DNA from: Picocystis sp. L7
Lineage: Eukaryota > Chlorophyta > Picocystophyceae > Picocystales > Picocystaceae
DNA length: 64,000 nucleotides
Assembly: GCA_020975725.1 (NCBI GenBank)
Contig: QXJR01000005.1
Span: forward strand, 372,001-436,000
Direction of reading: 5' to 3'
Each line of letters begins with the position of its first letter. The first letter of the stretch is position 1. The position numbers and the translations under genes are program-made. The notes under the pieces were generated by a model. The model did not search any database. It had not been told where the DNA came from and saw only the letters and a program-made list of their open reading frames with translations. This document shows, piece by piece, positions 21,598 through 30,153 of the stretch.

Positions 21598-23912
21598 CTA
21601 GGAACAATCCTTCCGCTTGAGGGACAAGGTTGCCACCACAGGACAGTGATCACTCCATGCAAGTGTAAGTTCTTGTTGTAGCCTGGTCATTGGATGTGAG
21701 TTTCTTGTCGTAGGACCCTGTCTCAGACTTGCCTCCCTATTGACTTCTTGCAATGTCCTTACCATTACGGACTCTGGGCAGGGCTGTACCCAACTTGACT
21801 CTTCGTTCATGGACCAAATTTCATTGCAATGGAGAAGTACATTGTCAAAATGTTTTTTTTCTTTTGCTACTGACAAGTTGGTTGGGATAACTCTTGAAAG
21901 AGCCTCATTCCATGTCTTCTGTTGGTCTTTATGCAGAAAGTCTAGCCAAGCCTGAGCCATTGCGGAGCTATCATTCGAGTCTGTATTGAAGTCACCCAAG
22001 AGGAGAATGGGGCCTGCTGCTTCTTCAAAGAGCTTTGAAAGGCGAAGCAACTCTTGACTTGTTTCGTTTGTCCATAGATGAACATTACACGCTACAAAGC
22101 CTTGTTGGGATGACTTCTCACGGAAAACTGCAAAATGAGGCTTTCTCTGGAAGGGTGAACCTCCAACAAAATCTGCTCTACGAAAGTTTGGTGGATTAGT
22201 CAGGTTGTGAACCCCACATTGCTTGCTTCATTTTGAAAGGTTTCTGAAAAATTACTTCCTCCGAACCCATCAAACGTATCTTGTGTTACACACTCGAATT
22301 CGTCGCTTTTGTAGATGAAAGCGAATTCTTCCTTGTGACTAGCATTGGCACTCATACAGAAACTCCACCTTTGCCTTGTCATCAGCTCCAGCCTCTCAAT
22401 CAAGGCTTTTAATGCGTACTCCCCTCCTCGCCCACGGCACACTTCCTGGATTCCAAGTAGACTAACCTTACACGAGACAATGGTGTGTGCGAGTGTTGTC
22501 AGCCTCTCACCTACACCGGCCGAGCCTGAACGCTCAGTTAAAAAAGTCAATTGGTTCAAATTCCAGCTACCGACAAGAAAACAAAAGGGCGCATCACTAG
22601 AACTGGGGACGCAGTTCTCCAGTTGCAGTGTCTCCAACATTGAAATCAACTTTTCCATGAGGGGATATATATCCGACTCTATCTGTTTCTTTTTATGTGC
22701 TCTTCCCTGCAACTTCTTCTTTCCCGAACGCTTCTCTTCAAATAGAGCCATTTGATCTTGCAGAGACGTTTCAGCAAGCAACATGGTGCTTTTGTTGCTT
22801 GAATAAATGTACGATTCTAGCCTGCAAGCGTCATCCTCTCTTGGCTCGGATTGCTCAGTCCGCAAATGTGCTTCTTCTACCAGTGCGACTACAATTGTGT
22901 GAATGTCGCGATTTGTCCACAGTCCTAGTTCCTCTAATAGAACTCTCTTCTGGCTTGTTCCCCATTTTTTCGCATGCACAGCTTTAATTGCGATTCCTGC
23001 TGCAATCCCTGCTTGCGAGTCCTCTAAATCGCTCAACACTTCGAGCCCTGGGAAAAGTCTTACCAGGTGACAAGCATCAGCATCCCATGCCTCAATCAAC
23101 TTTGACAAGAACTCCCCCACTAGTCTGCCATCATGTCTGACATCAGGGTGAAGAATCTGAAATGCACGCAGGACACAACATACAACATCGTACCCTTGCT
23201 CCTCCTTCCATAAGAGTGTAGAATTCAGAAGAAAACCTTTCATGCATAGAGCAACAACTTTTGGATCCTTGTCTTCAAACAAGGCCATCGTAACGTTGTG
23301 GAACAGCTCGGCATACTTTCTAGTGGCCTGAGTGCGCAACTCTTCCGTATCCTCGGTCGATCGAAGTTGATAAACAGCATCAAACAAGGACTGTTGCAAG
23401 AGGTCTGTTTTTTCTTTCTGTTGCTGAGATGACAAAGCTCTCAATGCATTCATTAGTTCTGGGTCTTCTGCCTTGAATGTCTTGCAAATCAGTTTGACGA
23501 GATCGTTTCGACCGCTTGCAACAGCAGCATCCAAACTCTCCGACCGTAAACTCTGCCTGGTTTCGTCCCTGCTCTGCTGTGCAACGCTTTGGACTCTCCG
23601 CGCCACCTTCAACACCGCCTGTCGATGAAGCTTGGAAGGAGTGCAAGATGGGGACCCTTTCGATTCGAGACACCTGCGATCTTCCTCGACCACATCGGCG
23701 ATCCAATCCTTCATCCTTTGGTAGATTCGAGGCAAACCAACGGCCGTGTTCTCGCCATCGGGATACAAGGCCGTTTCCATGGCTTTCTTCCACTGCCACG
23801 CTTCTTGTTCTTTCTTCAGTCCCGTGGGATCGATCCGTGCATCTTTCGTGAGTTCCTGGTAAAACTCTCGAAGCAGCTGCTCTTGTTCCGGACCCACTTG
23901 CAAGTTCGCCAT
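21598..23912 (-). CDS. Endonuclease/exonuclease/phosphatase (EEP, DNase I-like) protein with helical N-terminus, two exons
   Basis: Exon 1 is 23912-22256 and exon 2 is 22172-21598, 743 codons after removal of an 83-base intron. Residues 1-440 are helical and charged, with a short ankyrin-like stretch (DAAVASGRNDLVKLI). From about residue 443 the EEP fold begins: GSWNLNQL (Asn of the metal site), LLGIQEV (catalytic Glu), FAFIYKSDEF, then in exon 2 QGFVACNVHLW, LLLGDFNTD (Asp/Asn pair) and WSDHCPV (final Asp-His pair). All the signature residues are present, so this is probably an active phosphodiesterase or phosphatase; the substrate (DNA, RNA or phospholipid) cannot be told. It is flanked upstream by a GC-rich region and downstream by sequence without a gene. 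Confidence 0.75.
22173..22255 (-). other. Predicted intron of the EEP gene (83 bases)
   Basis: The intron begins GTAATT and ends GCAG, with a branch-like CTAAT about 34 bases upstream of the 3' end. Without it the frame stops at 22200; with it the codons join to continue the EEP fold in frame. No transcript evidence is available here. Confidence 0.6.
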
Positions 23913-25062
23913 CTCCTAGGAACCTCCGCGGGCAAGCAAGCAGCCTCCGCCGGGGTGCGCCTGCTTCGACTTCCCGACGCAATGGTCTTGCACTCGTGCG
24001 GCAACGATGCCTCGAATGGGATGCGCCCCACATTCGCACCACCACGTGGTGATCCACGTGGATGACAATCGAGAACGGGGGGTGGTGACCCCGGTTGTGC
24101 CTTTCGACCCGGGTTGGTAACCGAACGAATGGATCGAGGTTTCTCAACCGGGTCTCGGATCCTTGATAGAGAGAGAGATTTCCTTCGCATTCGGATCGTG
24201 GTCATCGATTGGATCCATGGATCGCAAGGTCGTTTCGGATCGGGAGGGTGGTTGTTTCGAGAGGAAGGAAGGGATGGAGATGCTGTTTCGTGGGATGATA
24301 TGGACGCATGGGAGAGAGGACACGAGACGAAGTGCTTGTTGGAAACGAAAGGATGGATGTGGATGGACGTCGTGGAAGAGGCGTTCGTGGAACCGCGGAT
24401 GGAACGTGGGGTGTCTGTCCAAGTCGTTTCGATCGCGAAAACCGATGGACGTCGTCTTGGCGACTCCGGAAGATGGACGAGGATCATCAAAGTGGCAGAT
24501 AAGAATGCGATGTTTCGCGCGTGGTCGGTTTGTGTGCTGGTGGAGTCGTAGCGAGTCGATGGATGGGAAACGTGGGAGGAAGAAGGAACGAAACAGGAGG
24601 AAGGAACACGAGCACGTCCACGTCGTCGCTTTCGAACGAACCAAAGAGCGAATTGGGAAACCTCGATAGAGAAGCCTCGACGTGGATGGAAAAAGACACG
24701 AAAGGACGACGTGGACGTGCTTGGAAAGCGTCTAGAAGAGAAACGAAGGCAGGCGGATGGAATCAAGTAGAGGACAATGAGCACGTGCTGGAATCGACGC
24801 GAAAGGAAGGCTGAAGGATGGCAGTGCAAAGTAGAAGTGGAACGGCCCGAAGAACGATCCTGGCCGGCGGAGGAACCAGAGCCTGCGAGCCAAACGCAGG
24901 ATGTACAGCATGGAGTTTGCGAATGAGATCGCCACAGAAAGGTTGAATCCCCGAGCATGAAAGATGTCGAAATACCGAAGAAGCGGACTGAGACTCAGCT
25001 GTTCCAATACATGATACAACGCCAATGCATCTGCTCCCGCCATTAAAAGGTGCTGGCCCACG
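23913..25062. other. GC-rich region upstream of the EEP gene
   Basis: Several overlapping frames of up to 380 codons stay open on both strands, but their products are Arg/Ser/Pro-rich and without domains. I treat them as compositional artefacts of 5' flanking DNA. A promoter is likely here, but I cannot place a TATA box. Confidence 0.35.
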
Positions 25063-25470
25063 ATGTCGTGGAAGAGATGCACAGGCAAACCTGCAGGACG
25101 ACAACGACTTCATGGAGGAGGAATGCTCGTGGAAGGATCTCCAGTCCCCATTCCAGCGTCAAGGTTGATACCCAGCAGCCTGCTCTTTGTCCAGCAACCC
25201 TGCAGTGAGTACTCCTTTGGGAGCCTGGCGGGATTGTTGGCGAGCGTTTGTACGTGGAGCACAGTGTGTTTCAATCGGTCCATTCGCCATGCTCGATTGC
25301 GAGGGCCAAGCTGCAGTCCAATGTGCGCAGATGAAGAAAGCTCGTGGAGCATGTGGACACAGATGGGCACACTCAATATGACCCGGAGCGCTTGCATTGA
25401 CATTGGCCGACCGAAGGATTCGCCAAGCCCCCATTGCTGATACGCCCATGTGGATGCTGGACTGCTGGTT
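25063..25470 (+). pseudogene. Possible decayed third copy of the tandem-paralog family
   Basis: The string AAGGATTCGCCAAGCC near 25.42 kb matches the codons of the GFAKP motif of paralog 1. Preceding and following bases align loosely with the same gene (a TTGATACCCAGCAGCCTGC stretch near 25.17 kb against its LIHQPAS codons, and TGTGCGCAG near 25.32 kb against its VPC-DW segment). The order of the three matches is the same as in paralog 1. No continuous frame survives. The evidence is weak and by eye. Confidence 0.3.
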
Positions 25471-25729
25471 GTGGGGGCATGGACACGTGGATGGTTAGCT
25501 TTCTGTGTGGGATCACCAGCGAGTAATCAAGCATTGTTGGAATGCGTTAGATCTCAAGATAGCAACTCTGCGTCCCAAAGACCATCGGTGCTGAATTGGA
25601 GGGACGGCATGGTGGGTTTGGAGAACGCCAATGGTAACAATGACGCTGCACCTTCTCGATTCCTTGCCTGTTTCTCCTTTCCTACACGGCTTTGCAATGC
25701 AGTGGCCGCATCCTCATAGGCTGCTGGTT
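25471..25729. other. No recognisable gene
   Basis: A single 89-codon frame with no domain, between the relic above and the Copia mosaic. Confidence 0.3.
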
Positions 25730-26783
25730 ACCTCGTTCCTTACCACAAGTCATGTTGCAAGGTACAATCCTTTCACGTGATTTCTCTACCAACACCACAG
25801 CTTTCTCTAAAGACAGATGATCCTCAATTGGCTGAGGATTCGCTTGGGCTTGTTGGTCAATCTGAACTGACACAGTTTGGCCGATGGATCCAATGAGCGA
25901 GCGTCTTGGTGGCAGGTGTGTTTGCTGCAGAATTCTCCATGACAGGCCAGTCAGATTTTCGTTGTGACAGCGGCACACCTGCAGAGCTTGGCTGAACTGC
26001 CCTCCTTGAGATCAGGTGGTGGTCTTCAATCCCATTGCAAGACCCTTCATATTCCATGGAGAATCGCGGCGGTTCGGCCAGCAAATCTGCGATAACTTCG
26101 AGCTGCGCATCTGACATTTGCTTACTAACCGGAAGTTTGTTTTCAACGAAGGTAACATTCCTGCTGGTGACAACTTTGTCATCCACCAGGACACGGTAAG
26201 TTGAATTGTTTTGGTAACCGATGAAAATGCCTGGTACTCACCTTGCTCCAAATTTGCTCGATTGTTTTGCCTCAGGTAGGAGCACCCATGCGTCGCAGCC
26301 AAATATTCGTAGGTGGCTGATGGCCGGAGGTGTACTAGTAAGTAATTCCAAGGGAGTCTTCTCGTTGGGTGACAAAGAGATTGGCGTTCTGTTTTGCAGG
26401 TAGTTGGCACAGCGCGGTGCCTTACCCCAGAATTTTTCAGGGAGTTTGGCATGAAAGAGCATAGCCCTGGCGCTGTCGTTCAACGTGCGATGAAGCCGCT
26501 CGGCTGCATTTTGCTGTGGTGTATACCCAGCAGTAGTCTCATGAACTGTTCCCCTGTCCTGCAAGTATTGTTGGAGTTCTTTCGTAATAAACTCTTTACC
26601 CAAGTCTGTTCAAATCAGTTTTGCTTTGTATCCTGCCTTTGCGATCTTCTCGAAAGTACTGATACCCTCTATCACTGCTCTTGCAGTGTAATTTTTGTTG
26701 GCCAGCAAAAACACTTGACTAGTCTTTGTAGACTAATCATACATCGACAAATAATATTTTTGTCCAGAAATGGTCTGTGGCGC
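25730..26783 (-). mobile_element. Ty1/Copia fragment (integrase and downstream pol), broken
   Basis: The minus strand encodes Copia integrase core motifs (DLGKEF, then ETTAGYTPQQNAAERLHRT), the following pol region with GCDAWVLLPEAK, and the linker toward reverse transcriptase. It differs from the family of elements 1 and 2. It lacks both LTRs and ends where the inverted-repeat unit begins at about 26784. It is a fossil with several breaks. The stretch at 25815-25915 is repeated at about 29390-29500. Confidence 0.75.
25815..25915. repeat. Dispersed repeat, partner at about 29390-29500
   Basis: The two stretches share a CCTCAATT-centred start, GAGGATTC, CTTGGGCT and CGATGGATCCAATG/CGATGGTTCCAATG in the same order and orientation. 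At 25.8 kb it lies in Copia pol sequence; at 29.4 kb it abuts the primer site of gag-only copy B. This shows that copy B sits beside a piece of the same Copia family. Confidence 0.6.
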
Positions 26784-26986
26784 TTGCGCGCCCACCTCCT
26801 TTTCCTGTGATGCGAAGACGACGAGGGTGGTGGCGTCAACGAGCGTTCGCGCTCGTTCGTGCGTTCGTTGGCGTCGCCGCGGCAGCCGAAACGGTTAGGC
26901 GGAACGTCAAGGAACGTTGTTCTCTTGTTGTTGTTCTCTTCTGCCACACTTGTTATTACAGACATACTCCATTGGGTAATCCTATT
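26784..26986. repeat. Left arm of the inverted repeat around copy A
   Basis: It aligns with the reverse complement of 27919-28128 with scattered differences and small gaps. CG-rich in its outer half. Confidence 0.7.
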
Positions 26987-27918
26987 GTGGTCATGAATTC
27001 AGACCCCCTTTTCAGGTAGGACAGACGAGTCTCACAATAGGTTAAGAGCCTTGCAAGCTCGTTTTTCAGCGAAGTAAAGCTTCGAGAACAAAAATGGCGT
27101 CCAACCAAACCCTAGAATCCGTGGATCGGGATGGAATCCCCGAGCTAAACAACACGAATTGGCCGGAATGGTCCTACAAGATGAGAAATAGCCTCATCTT
27201 GATGGGCCTTTGGGACTACGTGGATCAAGAACCCCGACTTTCAACAACCAATGCCGAGCATTACATATCCGACGATCTTGAGAAGGTCAGAATCGCCGCA
27301 AAGGCGCAAGCTCGTATCCTCATGAGAGTGCCGCATTGTTTCAAGGGAATCCTTGAAGGGTGCTGTTGCGCCCAGCCCCCTCGAGACACCTGTCTTGCCG
27401 AGGTTATCCTTTGACGATGAGGAATACTCCCTCAAGCGCGAGGCTTTTGAGAGGTTCTCAATTATATTCGGGCCATTCACTTGGGAATTGTTTGCACCCG
27501 CCCAACAATGCCCAATGTCCGGCCTTCTTTACACGGGAGACCCATGCTCTCGCCCAAGAATGGGCTAGTCTTGGCAACCCATGGGCACACCCACCCTTTT
27601 GCCTCGTTGACTCCGTGATAGGCAAGCTGGAGGCCGAATCTAGAGCCCTTGTGACCATGATCACTAGGCATTGGCCAAAGGCTCCCTGGTTCCCTCGCTT
27701 GCAACATCTCGCTACCTAAATGGTGGTACTAGGGAGGCATGAGGGAATACTCGCGGATGCCCAAGGAAGGCCCTTGCCTTCCCCTCACTGGGACGTCCTC
27801 CTTAGCCATGTCCCTAGGCGGATGAAAGGCCAGGACTAATCCGAATAGGGACCGGTTTGTCCCCCTTTCTAATAAGGGCTGTGTGGCTGATGAACCGGAT
27901 AAATACGTGGCTTAGCCA

Positions 27919-28128
27919 CGAGCGGATTCCCCAATGGAGTTAAGATGTAATATTAATTGCGGCGGAGGGGAACGAGAACACAACAACAACGTTCCTCAAC
28001 GTTCCGCCCAACGGTCTCGAGCACCGCGGCGACACGAACGCACGAGCGAACGAGCGCGAACGCACGCCGACGCCACCACCCTCGTCGTCTTCGCGCCACA
28101 TGAAAAGGAGGTGGGCGCGCAAGCGCCA
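27919..28128. repeat. Right arm of the inverted repeat around copy A
   Basis: Inverted partner of 26784-26986. Outer sequence GTGGGCGCGCAAGCGCCAC. Confidence 0.7.
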
Positions 28129-28442
28129 CAAAAACCTGCTTTCTAACTTAACAGGTGACAGTTTAAACAATCAGATTGTCACCTATTGTGACAATCAGGC
28201 ATGCATCAAGATCTTGGACAACATCCACAGCATGCAGAAAACCAAGCACATTGACGTGGCCCATCACTTCGTCCGCGAGCGGGTCATGTTCGGTGATATC
28301 ATGTTCCGATATTGCGAAAGTGCGGAGATGTTGGCTGACTAAACTAAAAACTCAAATCAGCAAACATTTTGGAAATGCATTACAAGGCTTGGTATAACTC
28401 CAGTCATATCACGAGATGCCACAAACTGATCCTGAGTGGGAG
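28129..28442 (+). mobile_element. Ty1/Copia RNase H fragment, plus strand
   Basis: The translation shows YCDNQACIKI, then TKHIDVAHHFVRERV and YCESAEMLAD, the conserved C-terminal RNase H motifs of Copia pol. A purine run GAGTGGGAG at its right end resembles the polypurine tract that directly precedes Copia LTRs in this window. It is a short broken remnant. Confidence 0.8.
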
Positions 28443-28486
28443 TATTGAGAAAAGGGGTGCAGGATCCTGCACCCCTTTTCTCAATA
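28443..28486. repeat. 44-bp perfect palindrome
   Basis: Each half is 22 bases, starting TATTGAGAAAAGGGG and reaching the centre at GCAGGA/TCCTGC, with no spacer and no mismatch. It sits exactly between the Copia remnant that ends in a polypurine-like run and the 3' end of gag-only copy B. It looks like two identical element ends joined head to head. Confidence 0.9.
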
Positions 28487-29386
28487 AATCCGCACGTGGT
28501 TGAGCCACGTATTTATCCGGTTCATCGGCCGCAGAGCCCTTATTAGTAAGGGGGACAAAACCGGTCCCTATTCGGGGTTAGTCCGAACCCTGCATTCGCC
28601 TAGGGACATGGCTGAGGAGGACGTCCCAGTGAGGAGCAGGCATAGGCCTGCCTCGAGAGTCCGTGAAGAGCCCCTCATGCCTCCCTAGTACCTCTTGATG
28701 GGTAGCAAGATGCTGCAAGCGAGGGAACCAAGGAGCCTTTGGCCAATGCGGAGTAATCATGGTCACAAGGGCTCTTGGTTCGGCCTCGAGCTTGCTAACC
28801 ACGGAATCGATGAGGCAACAAAGTTGGTGTGCCCACAAGTTGCCGAGACTTGCCCATTCTTGGGCGAGAGCATTTGTCTCCCGTGTGAAGAAAGGCGGAC
28901 ATTGGGCATCGTGGGCGGGTGCAAACAAGTCCTTAGGAAATTGCCCGAATATGATTGAGAACCTCTCAGAAGCCTCGCGATTGGGGGAGTATCCGTCATC
29001 GTCCAATGATAACCTTGGCAAGACAGGTGCCTCGAGAGGGCTAGGCGCAACAGTTGTTGTGCAATGCTTGAGCACACCGCGGTACCGGCTTGACGCCCTC
29101 CTCAGGATCCGGGATGGGGCTTTTCGGACCATTTTTGCCAATTTTGAGCTCTCGGTGTTGAGATTCACACCTACATCCACCAGCATGTGCGGTTCCTTCT
29201 CCACATATTCCCGAAGATCCAAGATCTCAAGGCAATTCATCATCTTGAACGACAGCGATGGCCAATTTGTGGGGTTGAGTTCCGGCACCCCGTCCCTATC
29301 GAGGTTTTGAATGGCGGATTGGGCAACCATTACCTCTACTTCGTCTTTTCTTGGAAAGGAAGCTTTCAAGGCTCTTAACCTAGTAA
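28487..29386 (-). mobile_element. Gag-only Copia-type unit, copy B, minus strand
   Basis: The same unit as copy A in reverse orientation: primer site at 29362-29380 (minus), gag-like frame 29369-28578 (263 codons, LDRDGVPELNPTNWP at its start) and a 3' end with ATAAATACGTGGCTCAACC and GCGGATT. Copies A and B share the start at the primer motif and the end at GCGGATT, while the flanks differ. This defines a non-autonomous unit of about 0.9 kb. The gag frame of B is better kept than that of A. Confidence 0.6.
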
Positions 29387-29675
29387 CAATTGACCCTCAA
29401 TTTATTGAGGATTCCCTTGGGCTGGTGGGTCGGTCTGAACCGACAGAGTTCGGCCGATGGTTCCAATGGACGAGCGTCTTGATGGCGGCATTTGAGAGTG
29501 TCATCCATCCAGTAACTCATGCATTTTAAGTATCCGAGGACGCATTCGTGCGACCGATCAAGAGCGCGGTACGAGTTGGTCCGTTCGCGACCGTCGTCCC
29601 TGCCAGCCTGCACGATCGAGTTTCTTCTCCCAACAGAGAAGAAACTCCCACGGAGGGATCCCTTCTTCACGGAAT
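29387..29675. other. Copia-derived repeat and short non-coding DNA
   Basis: The first 110 bases repeat 25815-25915. The remainder (29.52-29.67 kb) has no gene and leads to the left end of the Crypton-like element. Confidence 0.4.
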
Positions 29676-29894
29676 TTCGTCACCCCAGAATCACCCCTCT
29701 CAAATCCCTGGCAGATATATTCCGGGTCTGAACCCGAGAACCCATCCGTTCGAAAGGTCTTTTGACCCATCTCGTTCGGAAGGGAATATCCGGTAAAAAT
29801 ACGCATCCTGTCCTTCTAACGTGATGGTCGATGACCTTGGATCGATCGTGGCCAAGGTTGCAGACGGACGCCAGCACGGGCGACAGGAAGGCAA

Positions 29895-29940
29895 GCGCCG
29901 TCGACAGCCGCGACCTGCGCGGCGCGGCTGTCGACGGCGC
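29895..29940. repeat. Strong hairpin: 18-bp perfect arms, 10-base loop
   Basis: The arms GCGCCGTCGACAGCCGCG and CGCGGCTGTCGACGGCGC flank ACCTGCGCGG. It lies about 215 bases past the recombinase stop, inside the proposed element. It could be a recombinase core site or an RNA 3' structure. Confidence 0.85.
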
Positions 29941-30153
29941 GTGGTTGAAACGGAAGAGGACCATGCGGGAGGGATGGTGGGCGGCACGGACGGTGGAGCT
30001 GGTGCGAAAGAACCTGGAAGGACGCTGGAGGGTCGCTGGGGAGTGCGACCACTGAGGATGCACGTGCAGCTTCCTCGCACGTGCCTCCCGAGCGGCCGAA
30101 ATGCGTGCGATCGAACCGGAAGAGCAAGAAAGTGTGTGGCAGGCGTGTCAACA

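Larger units (their letters stand above)
26784..28128 (+). mobile_element. Gag-only Copia-type unit (copy A) enclosed by inverted repeats of about 200 bp
   Basis: The left arm is about 26784-26986 and the right arm about 27919-28128 in inverted orientation. Both start outward with GTGGCGCTTGCGCGCCCACC and align over about 200 bases, inward as far as CTCCATTGGGGAATCC. Between them lie a half-tRNA primer site (27040-27058) and a gag-like reading region from 27094 (VDRDGIPELNNTNWPEWSYK, as in the DUF4219/Copia gag family), with further gag-like sequence to about 27840. The unit ends near GCGGATT at 27927. No pol domain is present. Inverted instead of direct terminal repeats are unusual for a retroelement relative. 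It is broken. Confidence 0.6.

Noticed and set aside
23816-24958. 380-codon minus-strand frame upstream of the EEP start
   Set aside because: Ser/Pro/Arg-rich product without domains, overlapping equally open frames on the other strand; likely 5' flank.
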